Shown here one piece after another: positions 1 through 6,107 of a stretch of 8,558 bases of DNA. The notes under the pieces were generated by a model that saw nothing but the letters and a program-made list of their open reading frames with translations, ran no database searches and was not told the DNA's origin. Source of the DNA: RYN-431 sp036388295 (GTDB lineage: Bacteria; Planctomycetota; Phycisphaerae; Tepidisphaerales; Tepidisphaeraceae); NCBI GenBank assembly GCA_036388295.1, contig DASVSC010000013.1, positions 1 to 8,558 on the forward strand, in the 5' to 3' direction. Position 1 is the stretch's first letter. Every line of letters begins with the position of its first letter. The translations under genes were made by a program, and so were the position numbers.

Positions 1-418
1 CGAAGTCAAAGAGCTGGAGAAGCTCTTCGCCGTTCTGAAGGCCCATGACCTGTCGATTGACGACTTCTACCTCACGCAGGAAGAAAGCGTCAGCGGCGAA
101 AAGCTGACGACGCGCTACGCCGTCATTCAGGACGAAAAGACGACCGACATCGCGGGCGTCGGCCAAATCCTGCCGGCGATCAACGCCCTGGCCAAGCACG
201 GCATGGAAGTCGGCCGGTTCAAGGGCCTTGGCGAAATGAACCCCGAAGAACTCTGGGAAACCACGCTCGACAAGACCAAGCGCGTGCTGCTCCGCGTGAC
301 GCTGGAAGAGGCCGTCGAGGCCGAGCGGCTGTTCAGCGTCCTGATGGGCGAAGACGTCGAACGCCGGCGGCAGTTCATCGAGGACCATGCGCTGGAAGTG
401 AAGAACCTGGACGTATAA
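1..418 (+). CDS. gyrB: DNA gyrase subunit B, C-terminal part (5' end outside window)
   Basis: The reading frame is open from base 2 and ends at TAA 416-418, giving 138 residues of the C-terminus. GyrB is the ATPase subunit of the A2B2 enzyme that adds negative supercoils to DNA. The family signature is clear: RFKGLGEMNPEELWETT at about residues 72-88 (the conserved end of the TOPRIM/C-terminal region), followed by GEDVERRRQFIEDHAL and the terminal NLDV. These closing motifs favour GyrB over ParE by general resemblance; I could not align it. The segment before the motif (residues 1-65) is a charged, less conserved stretch. The ATPase and transducer domains lie upstream of the window. The stop codon overlaps a perfect TATAAT, and the antitoxin gene begins four bases later. 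Confidence 0.95.
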   Translation, partial: EVKELEKLFAVLKAHDLSIDDFYLTQEESVSGEKLTTRYAVIQDEKTTDIAGVGQILPAINALAKHGMEVGRFKGLGEMNPEELWETTLDKTKRVLLRVTLEEAVEAERLFSVLMGEDVERRRQFIEDHALEVKNLDV

Positions 419-419
419 T
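414..419 (+). promoter_or_regulatory. TATAAT -10-like box overlapping the gyrB stop codon
   Basis: A perfect TATAAT covers the gyrB stop codon and lies exactly six bases before the second ATG (426) of the antitoxin gene. A transcript from it would start at or next to that ATG and so have no leader. No good -35 hexamer is visible 16-18 bases upstream (GCTGGA is poor), so the box rests on the -10 match and on the identical spacing seen at two other genes in the window. Confidence 0.45.
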
Positions 420-422
420 CGA

Positions 423-656
423 ATGATGAGCGTGATCGACAAAATCATCGAGAACGTGAATGCGTTATCGCCGGCGACGCAGCAACAACTGCTCGAGTTG
501 TCAGAACGCCTACGGAGTCAGGAAGCTCGTGCAGAAGACGCCGAGCTGGAACGTTGGTCCGCTGAAGCATCGAAGAACGCCTTCGCTGATCTTCCGGCCA
601 ATGAATGGGATGATGTCTATAAAGATTGGACCGCCCGCCATCCCGAGCAGCGATGA
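423..656 (+). CDS. Putative antitoxin of a MazF/PemK-type toxin-antitoxin pair
   Basis: This small acidic protein has 77 residues from ATG 423, or 76 from ATG 426; no Shine-Dalgarno precedes either. Numbering from 426, residues 1-30 (start MSVIDKIIENVNALSP, then QQQLLELSERL) look like the short helical N-terminus common in small antitoxins. Residues 31-50 are charged and helical. The tail (about 53-68, FADLPANEWDDVYKDW) is acidic and aromatic, the kind of flexible segment that often occupies the toxin's RNA-binding groove. No AbrB or ribbon-helix-helix DNA-binding motif is obvious, so self-regulation cannot be claimed. The antitoxin role rests mainly on position: its stop overlaps the toxin start by four bases (ATGA), the usual translational coupling in such modules. 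The family was not recognised by sequence alone. Confidence 0.75.
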   Translation: MMSVIDKIIENVNALSPATQQQLLELSERLRSQEARAEDAELERWSAEASKNAFADLPANEWDDVYKDWTARHPEQR

Positions 657-970
657 AACAAGGTGATATCTACTGGACAGACGACTCGGTCGTCGGCGGT
701 CGGCGGCCGGTCGTGATTCTGTCTCGAAACGCAGTCGTCGATCGCCTTAACACGCTGATTGTCGGGCCGACGACGCGAACCCAGCGGCACTTGGCGACGG
801 AAGTCGAAGTCGGGCCGGAACAAGGCTTGGATCATCCCTGCGTCATCTCGCTGGATAATCTAGCCAAAATCGACCGGAGCAAGCTGATTCGATACGTTGG
901 TACGCTCGACGCCGATTCACTTAACGCCGTCTACGAGGCGTTGCACGTCGTGTTCGACCTGCCTTACTAG
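653..970 (+). CDS. MazF/PemK-family mRNA interferase toxin
   Basis: This 105-residue protein has the PemK/MazF-family layout: an N-terminal QGDIYW strand (3-8), then the loop and GRRPVVILS (16-24) with the conserved basic residues, then LIVGPTTRTQRH (35-46) with the threonine patch usually near the active site, then CVISLDNLAKIDRSKL (63-78), and a C-terminal helix (about 88-101). Members are sequence-specific endoribonucleases that cut mRNA and halt translation; a bound antitoxin blocks the RNA groove. ATG 653 is chosen over the in-frame ATG 626 because it overlaps the antitoxin stop by ATGA and begins the family's typical MKQGDI motif. The length is normal and the key residues are present, so the toxin appears intact. 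The cleavage site cannot be predicted. It converges with the M48 gene, leaving 15 bases between the two stops. Confidence 0.88.
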   Translation: MKQGDIYWTDDSVVGGRRPVVILSRNAVVDRLNTLIVGPTTRTQRHLATEVEVGPEQGLDHPCVISLDNLAKIDRSKLIRYVGTLDADSLNAVYEALHVVFDLPY

Positions 971-985
971 TCGCAACCATTCGGT

Positions 986-1837
986 TCACCGCAACGGGGG
1001 TCCGCCCGTCAGGTTCGCCGGCACGCCTTGCGGAAACTTCTGGTCCAGATACTGGCTGATCCGCCCGATGCGCGCGTCCGGGTCCGGGTGGGTCGCCAGC
1101 ATTGACGGACCGCGGCCACCGCCGCCGCTGGCTTGTTTGAGCGTGTTCATCACGGCCAGCATTTGCGACGGGTCGTAGCCGGCGGCTTCCATGGTGATCA
1201 GGCCCCAGGTGTCGCTCTCGATTTCGTCATCCCGGCCGTACTTGAGCGTCAGCATCTTGCTCGCCAGACCGGCGGCGTAAGTGGCGCTCTGGTCGCCGGT
1301 GCCCATCGCGACCGCGCCGACCAAACTCTGCCCGAGCTGGCCTTTGGCCATCTGTTCGCTGGTGTGGCGGTGGATGACGTGGCCGATCTCGTGGCCGAGC
1401 ACGCCGGCCAGTTGCGCTTCGTTGGCCAATCGTTCGTACAGCGCGAGCGTGATAAAGATTTGCCCGCCCGGCAGGGCGAACGCGTTCACTGTTTGGCTGT
1501 CACTCAGCAGGTAGAAGTTGAAGTTCTGCGCGTACGCGCTCTGGCTGGCCTTGCTCATGCGGACCAGTTTCTGGCCGACCTCGTGCACGCGCGCGGCGCG
1601 CGGGTCACGCTGGGCGCTGAGCACGCCGCCCATTTCCTGCGCCATCTGCGGCGCCGCCTGCAGGCCGAGCGCCACTTCCTGCTGCGGGCTGTAGGCGACG
1701 GGCTGATATTCGCCCGTGAGCGGGTTCTTTTCGTACTTCGCGAAGTAAGAGATCAGCGCCACCACGGCGATAATCCCGACGATCGCGAAACGGCCGAACG
1801 GCAGGCCGCTGCGGCCGTAGTTGTTGAAGATGGGCAT
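986..1837 (-). CDS. M48-family zinc metalloprotease, membrane-anchored
   Basis: This is a 283-residue M48 peptidase. The zinc site HEIGH is at 149-153, and the third ligand is E205 in the DDEIESD segment (E-x3-D with D209). The stretch NAFALPGGQIFI (118-129), before the catalytic helix, and ATHPDPDARI (248-257) are M48 hallmarks. A single hydrophobic segment at about 17-33 (FAIVGIIAVVALISYFA) follows a short basic N-terminus, so it is probably a signal anchor with the protease outside the cytoplasmic membrane. No lipobox cysteine is present. It resembles LoiP/BepA-like envelope quality-control proteases but lacks the C-terminal TPR domain of BepA. The start at 1837 is fixed by a GGAGA six bases upstream; the open frame continues upstream, but that part runs across the neighbouring gene. 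It is the last gene of a probable operon, 32 bases after the preceding one. Substrates are unknown. Confidence 0.9.
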   Translation of the reverse strand: MPIFNNYGRSGLPFGRFAIVGIIAVVALISYFAKYEKNPLTGEYQPVAYSPQQEVALGLQAAPQMAQEMGGVLSAQRDPRAARVHEVGQKLVRMSKASQSAYAQNFNFYLLSDSQTVNAFALPGGQIFITLALYERLANEAQLAGVLGHEIGHVIHRHTSEQMAKGQLGQSLVGAVAMGTGDQSATYAAGLASKMLTLKYGRDDEIESDTWGLITMEAAGYDPSQMLAVMNTLKQASGGGGRGPSMLATHPDPDARIGRISQYLDQKFPQGVPANLTGGPPLR

Positions 1838-1843
1838 GAGAAG

Positions 1844-1848
1844 TCTCC
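1844..1848 (-). promoter_or_regulatory. Shine-Dalgarno sequence of the M48 protease gene
   Basis: GGAGA on the minus strand ends six bases before ATG 1837. It decides this start over the much longer open frame that extends upstream to 2032. Confidence 0.7.
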
Positions 1849-1869
1849 GCTGAAAAATCGGACAAGGGT

Positions 1870-2601
1870 TTACCGGCGTCGCGATAGTAACCGGGCGGTC
1901 TGGCTGAAGCGTTGGTGGGCGAACTCGCAGGCATAATCGACGCGAATCGTCTGCCGGTAGGCGATCAGCTTCTGCCTCGGGTCCATCGTGCTGTCGGCTA
2001 AACCAAGGAACGGGCCGTGCAGCGTTTCCCAAAGCGACATGGCATAGCCGAACGTCGCACTGTCGCCACGCGGCTGGTCCGGCGGCAGCGCGGCGGCCGG
2101 GACTACAACGCTGTGCGGCGGGGCGAGGCGCAACAGCGCGTCGATCGATCCCACTTTTTCCGCCGGCGGTGGCGCGACGTCGGCCGTCGGGACGATCAGC
2201 ACCGTCGCCTGCCCGCCGACGTCGTACGCCGCGGCCAGGGGAAGGTCCAGGTACAGGCCGCGCTGTGCGGCGATGGCGCGAAGATTCGCAGCCGGCCCGA
2301 TCGACCCAAAGCCCGCCACGATCAGCTGCCCACGCGGGTGCCGTTCGGCCAAGGCGTCGGCGTCGATTTCGTCACTGGGGGAGCGAGCGATGACGCTTGC
2401 GAATACGCCGTCGCCGCAGGTCTGGCGGCGCTGCCGGCGGGCTTCCTGAAGCGGCATGTAGAGACGGGCCAGGGCGTCGAAATGGTCGGCGTCCCACGCC
2501 AGTTCCTCGGCCGCGACGAGGTGACGCTCGGCGGCGAGATAGTCGGTGGCCAGCAAGGCGGCTTGGCCCTGCTCGCAAAGGGACTGGATCGGGTCAGGCA
2601 T
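1870..2601 (-). CDS. Hypothetical protein with TPR-like N-terminus
   Basis: I do not recognise this 243-residue protein. Residues 1-60 form a helical region (QGQAALLATDYLAAERHLVAAEELA, then FDALARLYMPLQEARRQRR) resembling one to two tetratricopeptide repeats. Residues 90-175 look like an alternating beta/alpha core with hydrophobic strands (GQLIVAGFG 91-99, ATVLIVPTAD 132-141, SVVVPAAAL 164-172). Residues 183-243 are mostly helical and aromatic, ending in a basic tail. There is no signal peptide, so it is probably cytoplasmic. ATG 2601 is preferred to the upstream in-frame ATG 2700, which would overlap the previous gene; it also begins exactly six bases after a TACAAT box. It lies between the 198-residue gene (56-base gap) and the M48 gene (32-base gap) on the same strand. 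TPR proteins often act as adaptors, but no function can be assigned. Confidence 0.8.
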   Translation of the reverse strand: MPDPIQSLCEQGQAALLATDYLAAERHLVAAEELAWDADHFDALARLYMPLQEARRQRRQTCGDGVFASVIARSPSDEIDADALAERHPRGQLIVAGFGSIGPAANLRAIAAQRGLYLDLPLAAAYDVGGQATVLIVPTADVAPPPAEKVGSIDALLRLAPPHSVVVPAAALPPDQPRGDSATFGYAMSLWETLHGPFLGLADSTMDPRQKLIAYRQTIRVDYACEFAHQRFSQTARLLSRRR

Positions 2602-2607
2602 CGCCCG

Positions 2608-2613
2608 ATTGTA
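2608..2613 (-). promoter_or_regulatory. TACAAT -10-like box six bases before the 243-residue gene
   Basis: On the minus strand TACAAT is followed by six bases (CGGGCG) and then ATG 2601. No Shine-Dalgarno is visible between them. The -35 region (CTTCCG) is poor. The spacing matches that at 414-419 and 6096-6101. It would be an internal, leaderless promoter within the operon. Confidence 0.4.
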
Positions 2614-2657
2614 AGGCGAGCGGGCGCGAGCGGAAGGCGGACGCGTGCTGCGGCGAT

Positions 2658-3254
2658 TCAGACCGCGGCGGCGCGCAACTGCGTGAGCGCGTCGCGCCAT
2701 TGCGCGATCGTGCGGCCGATCTCGTACGTCAGCACGTCGGCCAGCGTCACGTAGTCGCGTGCTTCGATCGCGTCGCGCACGTCGCGCAGCTGCCCGGCGA
2801 AGTTCGCCAGCGCTTCAGTCAACGTGGTGTCTTCGACGCGCACGCGGTCGAGGTCGATTTTCAGCAGCTTGGCGACTTGGCTGATCGCCGTCTGGGCGGA
2901 CTGCCATGCGGTGAAACAGCCGCTGAGCTTCTGCAGGGCCTTATTGGCCGCGCCGGCGTGGAGGTCGTCAATGGCTTTTTCACGTGCGGCCTCGGCGCCG
3001 TCCATCTGCCGGGCGATTTCATCCAGCACGTCGGCGGCGATGTCGGCGGGAGCGTGGGTTTCGATGAAGATCGTGTGCCCATTGAGCGAACGGCCGCGCC
3101 ACTGCGGGACGTGGTCGAGGTCGGGCTCCTGCCCGTCGATCAGGACCTGCGTCACCAGCCGGTTTCGGTTGCTGACGTGGCAGAGCAGGTCGCCGAGAGT
3201 GGAAAGGCCCAGTTCGGTCGCGGGCAACACTTCGGTATCGACTGTCACGGTCAT
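2658..3254 (-). CDS. Hypothetical protein, 198 residues, first gene of the M48 operon
   Basis: The family is not recognised. Residues 1-68 appear to be a mixed beta/alpha domain (MTVTVDTEVL, then LSTLGDLLCHVSNRNRLVTQVLIDGQ) ending in strand NGHTIFIET (58-66). Residues 69-198 are almost entirely amphipathic helix, including ADVLDEIARQMDGAEAAREK (74-93) and repeated heptad-like stretches, consistent with a helical bundle or coiled coil. There is no signal peptide or membrane segment. The start at 3254 is supported by a GGGAG five bases upstream and by the change to unrelated, arginine-rich shadow sequence beyond it. It is divergent from the uracil-DNA glycosylase gene, with 120 bases between the starts that must hold both promoters. 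The neighbouring TPR-like protein and protease suggest co-expression, not a known pathway. Confidence 0.75.
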   Translation of the reverse strand: MTVTVDTEVLPATELGLSTLGDLLCHVSNRNRLVTQVLIDGQEPDLDHVPQWRGRSLNGHTIFIETHAPADIAADVLDEIARQMDGAEAAREKAIDDLHAGAANKALQKLSGCFTAWQSAQTAISQVAKLLKIDLDRVRVEDTTLTEALANFAGQLRDVRDAIEARDYVTLADVLTYEIGRTIAQWRDALTQLRAAAV

Positions 3255-3259
3255 GGCCG

Positions 3260-3264
3260 CTCCC
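3260..3264 (-). promoter_or_regulatory. Shine-Dalgarno sequence of the 198-residue gene
   Basis: GGGAG on the minus strand lies five bases before ATG 3254 and fixes that start inside a much longer open frame. Confidence 0.6.
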
Positions 3265-3374
3265 GGCGAAAGGCGAATCAATCGGCCGCAACTCCGCGGC
3301 CACTGCTTCGACTTATCGGCCACTCCGTCCGGTAAACTTGACTCCGACCGATAACCTTTCACCATGGACCCACA

Positions 3375-4280
3375 ATGAGTGAGCGGCCGATGGACGAACG
3401 ATTGCGGGCCCGCGCCCGTCTGGCGCTGCGCGCCGAGCGGGCGATGGGCGTGCGTTCGGTACGTGGAAAAGCGTCGGACGTAACGGCCAAGGCCCCGGAA
3501 ACCGCGCCGGCCGAAGCACGCCGCCAGGCCGCCGAGCCGCCGCCGCCCGTGGCAATGACATCCCCCGCGCCGGACGCGCAGGCCTCCCGCCCGCCGCAGC
3601 AGACGCCAGCACTCGCCCTGTTCGGCACGACGGCCGACGCGCCGAAATCTTCGGACGAGCCGTTCGCCGGCGAGACGATGCCGACGCCGCAGAAAATTGC
3701 CGCACTCAAACTGCTCGACGAGACGCAAGTTAAGGGCTGCCCCAAGTGCCGACTGTGCGAGACGCGCACGCACACCGTGTTCGGCGAAGGCAGTCCCGAC
3801 GCACGGCTGATGTTCATCGGCGAAGGCCCCGGCGAGAACGAAGACCTCAGCGGCCGACCGTTCGTCGGAAAGGCCGGGCAGCTTCTGGAAAAAATGATCG
3901 GAGCGATGGGGCTGCGGCGTGAGGACGTCTACATCTGTAACGTCGTTAAATGCCGTCCGCCCAACAACCGCCAGCCGGCCGCGGACGAAACGGCGGCCTG
4001 CACGCCTTATCTGCTGGAGCAGGTATCGATCATTCGGCCCCAAGTCATCGTGACGCTGGGGTTGCCGTCGACCCAATATATTTTGCGCACAAAAAATTCG
4101 ATGAGTAAACTGCGTGGCCACTGGCATTCGTGGCGCGGCATCGACGTGCTTCCGACGTACCATCCCGCCTACGTATTGCGGCAGTACACGCCCCAGACAC
4201 GAGAGGCGGTATGGAGCGACCTGAAACTGGTCCTCGGCCGCCTGAATCTGCCCGTGCCCAAGCGAAGCGGCTCTTCCTGA
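3375..4280 (+). CDS. Family 4 uracil-DNA glycosylase (iron-sulfur)
   Basis: This 301-residue protein has a C-terminal UDG domain of about 185 residues. The enzyme removes uracil from DNA to start base excision repair. Four cysteines, C122, C125, C193 and C209, match the 4Fe-4S pattern of family 4 enzymes (CxxC, a gap of about 70, then a gap of about 16). Motif 1 is GEGPGENED (149-157), followed by GRPFVGKAGQ (160-169). NVVKCRPPNNR (189-199) is characteristic, and motif 2 is HPAYVLR (263-269). The RRIH-type insert of UdgX is not seen, so ordinary family 4 is preferred. Residues 1-110 are an extension rich in Ala, Pro and Arg, basic in its first 30 residues, probably disordered and not needed for the fold. 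ATG 3375 has no strong Shine-Dalgarno; ATG 3390 is an alternative. It stands alone between a divergent operon and a terminator. Confidence 0.92.
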   Translation: MSERPMDERLRARARLALRAERAMGVRSVRGKASDVTAKAPETAPAEARRQAAEPPPPVAMTSPAPDAQASRPPQQTPALALFGTTADAPKSSDEPFAGETMPTPQKIAALKLLDETQVKGCPKCRLCETRTHTVFGEGSPDARLMFIGEGPGENEDLSGRPFVGKAGQLLEKMIGAMGLRREDVYICNVVKCRPPNNRQPAADETAACTPYLLEQVSIIRPQVIVTLGLPSTQYILRTKNSMSKLRGHWHSWRGIDVLPTYHPAYVLRQYTPQTREAVWSDLKLVLGRLNLPVPKRSGSS

Positions 4281-4291
4281 CTTGACAGGCA

Positions 4292-4318
4292 GAAAAGGCT
4301 GGAAAACCAGCCGTTTTC
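4292..4318 (+). terminator. Rho-independent terminator after the UDG gene
   Basis: A six-base stem, GGCTGG (4297-4302) with CCAGCC (4307-4312), closes an AAAA loop. It is flanked by GAAAA and, after a single G, TTTTC, which can extend the stem to 11 pairs with one bulge. The A-run and T-run make it potentially bidirectional. It begins 11 bases after the UDG stop and isolates that gene from dnaA. Confidence 0.75.
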
Positions 4319-4346
4319 ATCGTCTTGTCGTGTGGTTATTTTCTCG

Positions 4347-4374
4347 TTGACGATCCGTCAGATCGGCTTAGACT
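4347..4374 (+). promoter_or_regulatory. Candidate dnaA promoter
   Basis: TTGACG (4347-4352) and TAGACT (4369-4374) are separated by 16 bases, matching five and four of six consensus positions. A start near 4381 would give a leader of about 130 bases before GTG 4513. The rest of the 232-base gap (4281-4512) holds the UDG terminator and no clear DnaA-box cluster, RNA gene or small ORF. Confidence 0.3.
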
Positions 4375-4512
4375 TCCCTGTTCGCGTCGTGCAGTTGATC
4401 GACGTGGCGGAACGATGGTGACAACGCTCGGACGCACTCAGACAGGGCCCGAAACGACCGACCGGCGGATGCCGATCGGGGGCCAAAACACCTCTCTCGT
4501 TGGGGCCCTCAC

Positions 4513-5919
4513 GTGGCCGATGTAAGCCGGACGAAGTCGTACAACCAGAAGACCGCATCCATGCAAACGACCCTACACGCGCAGCGGGAGACGCCATCGC
4601 GTCGGAACGCCGAGTCCACCCAATTGGAAACCTCGCTCTGGCAGAGCATCCTGCGGCACGTGCGCGTCCACCACCCGAGCCTGAACCGGGTCTGGTTCGA
4701 CCAGCTCGTGGCCCATGAGTTGTCCAATGGCATGATTCAGGTGAAGACCGCGACGTTGCCGCAACTGAACTTCCTGCAGATGCAGGGCCAGCAGCCGTTC
4801 ACGGCCGCCGCGCAGACCGTCACCGGGCGGCTGATTTCGGTGCTGTTCCACTGCGACCACCTGCCCCGCGGCGGCGTGTTCGCCGAGGGGCAGCGGCCCG
4901 TGCCGTTGAACCCGGACTACGCCTTCGACACCTTCATCACCGGCCCCTGCAATCGCCTGGCCCACGCCGCCAGCGTTGCCGTCAGCGAACAGCCCGGGAA
5001 GGCGTACAACCCGCTATTCATCCACGGCCACGTCGGCCTCGGTAAAACGCACCTGCTGCAGGCCACCTGCCAGACGCTGCTGGAGCGCAACCCTGATGCG
5101 CAAATCCTGTACCTGTCATGCGATTCGTTCATCAACCAGTTCATGAACGCGATCGAGAACAACCAGATGAACGACTTCCGCCATCGCTACCGGCACGTGG
5201 ACGTGATCGTCATCGACGACATCCACTTCCTCGGCGGCCGCGAACGCATTCAGGAAGAGTTTTTCCACACGTTCAACACGCTTTATCAACAACATAAGCA
5301 GATCATCCTCAGCGCCGATTGCCCGCCGAGCGAGATTCCGGAACTGGAAGAACGCCTCACCAGCCGCTTCAACTGGGGCCTGGTCGCCCGAGTCGATAAG
5401 CCGTGCTACGAAACCCGCGTCGCCATTCTCCGCCGCAAGGCCCGTTTGCGTGCGATTGAACTTCCCGAAGACGTCGTCTGCTACGTCGCGGCGAAGATCG
5501 AGAACAACACCCGCGAACTCGAAGGCGCTATTACGAAGCTGCAAGGCCTCAGCCTGCTCACCGGCGGCAAGATCGACCTGGAACTGGCCAAAGGCGCACT
5601 CGGCGACACCGAAGCGCCTGAGCAAAAACGCATCACCATCCAGCAGATCATCGACGTCGTCACGAAATATTACGGCGTGCGCGTGGCCGATCTGCAGAGC
5701 AAAAAGCGCAACAAGAGCATCGCCTGGCCGCGTCAGGTCTGCATGTTCCTGGCCCGCAAGCACACGCGCTATAGCCTGGAAGAAATCGGCGGCTACTTCG
5801 GCGGCCGCGACCACACCACCGTGCTGCACGCCGTCCGCACCGTCGACGGCGACATGAAGGAAGACCCCGAAATCTCCCGCCAAGTCCAGCAGATGGACAA
5901 TGAACTGACGAAGTCGTAA
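4513..5919 (+). CDS. dnaA: Chromosomal replication initiator protein DnaA
   Basis: DnaA binds the replication origin as an ATP-driven oligomer and opens the duplex. This 468-residue protein has every domain. Domain I is at about 37-115, beginning with LETSLWQSILRHV. A short linker follows. The AAA+ domain is at about 135-345, with Walker A GHVGLGKT (172-179), Walker B VIVIDDIHFL (231-240), sensor 1 at LSADCPP (266-272), arginine-finger region RLTSRF (281-286, R285) and sensor 2 at NTRELEGA (332-339, R334). The DNA-binding domain IV has the helix-turn-helix at about 419-440, including the signature GGRDHTTVLHA (430-440). The start is given as GTG 4513, with a weak GGGG seven to ten bases upstream; ATG 4561, 16 codons later, is an equally possible start. 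Unusually, dnaN and recF do not follow; the next gene is an isoprenoid synthase after an inverted-repeat element. Confidence 0.96.
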   Translation: MADVSRTKSYNQKTASMQTTLHAQRETPSRRNAESTQLETSLWQSILRHVRVHHPSLNRVWFDQLVAHELSNGMIQVKTATLPQLNFLQMQGQQPFTAAAQTVTGRLISVLFHCDHLPRGGVFAEGQRPVPLNPDYAFDTFITGPCNRLAHAASVAVSEQPGKAYNPLFIHGHVGLGKTHLLQATCQTLLERNPDAQILYLSCDSFINQFMNAIENNQMNDFRHRYRHVDVIVIDDIHFLGGRERIQEEFFHTFNTLYQQHKQIILSADCPPSEIPELEERLTSRFNWGLVARVDKPCYETRVAILRRKARLRAIELPEDVVCYVAAKIENNTRELEGAITKLQGLSLLTGGKIDLELAKGALGDTEAPEQKRITIQQIIDVVTKYYGVRVADLQSKKRNKSIAWPRQVCMFLARKHTRYSLEEIGGYFGGRDHTTVLHAVRTVDGDMKEDPEISRQVQQMDNELTKS

Positions 5920-5936
5920 CGCGGCAGAAAACTAAA

Positions 5937-6070
5937 CACGAAGACGCGAAGGCACGAAGATCAACTCGGCGGCTGTTATCTGCTGAACGATTTAGCGTTC
6001 TCGTATAAACGGGAAAAGCGATGTGAACTCGCCGCCGCCGAACGGCCCTTCGCGCCTTCGCGTCTTCGTG
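5937..6070. repeat. Long inverted-repeat element A between dnaA and the synthase gene
   Basis: The left arm (5937-5959, CACGAAGACGCGAAGGCACG then AAG) and right arm (6048-6070) are inverse complements at 22 of 23 bases. They enclose 88 bases that include an inner GC-rich pair (CGGCGGC near 5967 and GCCGCCG near 6031). No ORF of note lies inside. The arm type is shared with the element at 7079-7229, but the interiors differ. It starts 18 bases after the dnaA stop, so it could also act as a transcription-stopping hairpin. It looks like a short non-autonomous or extragenic repeat; no transposase is present. Confidence 0.8.
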
Positions 6071-6095
6071 GTTCATCTTTCGCTTGTTCACCCGC

Positions 6096-6101
6096 TACAC
6101 T
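6096..6101 (+). promoter_or_regulatory. TACACT -10-like box six bases before the synthase GTG start
   Basis: TACACT (four of six consensus) is followed by CCCGCC and then GTG 6108. No Shine-Dalgarno is visible. The -35 region is weak (TTCATC with an 18-base spacer). The spacing is the same as at 414-419 and 2608-2613. Confidence 0.35.
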
Positions 6102-6107
6102 CCCGCC

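Noticed and set aside
975..986. AACC-ATTC-GGTT hairpin between the convergent toxin and M48 genes
   Set aside because: The stem has four pairs with no T-run, too weak to call a terminator.
1133..1936. Long plus-strand open frame (267 codons) opposite the M48 gene
   Set aside because: It mirrors the M48 protease in a GC-rich region, is rich in Arg/Val/His repeats typical of shadow frames, and has no recognisable motif; the minus-strand HEIGH protein is the real gene.
2397..3335. Plus-strand open frame of 312 codons opposite the hypothetical genes
   Set aside because: Arginine- and glycine-rich shadow sequence spanning two minus-strand genes and the gap between them; no Shine-Dalgarno or motif.
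3255..4163. N-terminal 303 codons of the minus-strand frame ending at 2658
   Set aside because: This part is antisense to the UDG gene and low in complexity; the GGGAG before ATG 3254 marks the real start.
4282..4287. Perfect TTGACA as the -35 of a dnaA promoter
   Set aside because: The bases at the expected -10 position (AACCAG near 4305) lie in the terminator hairpin and do not resemble a -10.
4331..4339. TGTGGTTAT as a reverse DnaA box upstream of dnaA
   Set aside because: Only seven of nine positions match and there is no second box nearby, so an origin is not supported.
5283..5291. TTATCAACA as a DnaA box
   Set aside because: It matches eight of nine positions but is isolated within the coding sequence of dnaA and explained by its codons.
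5116..5883. Minus-strand frame of 255 codons inside dnaA
   Set aside because: Antisense shadow of the DnaA AAA+ and DNA-binding domains.
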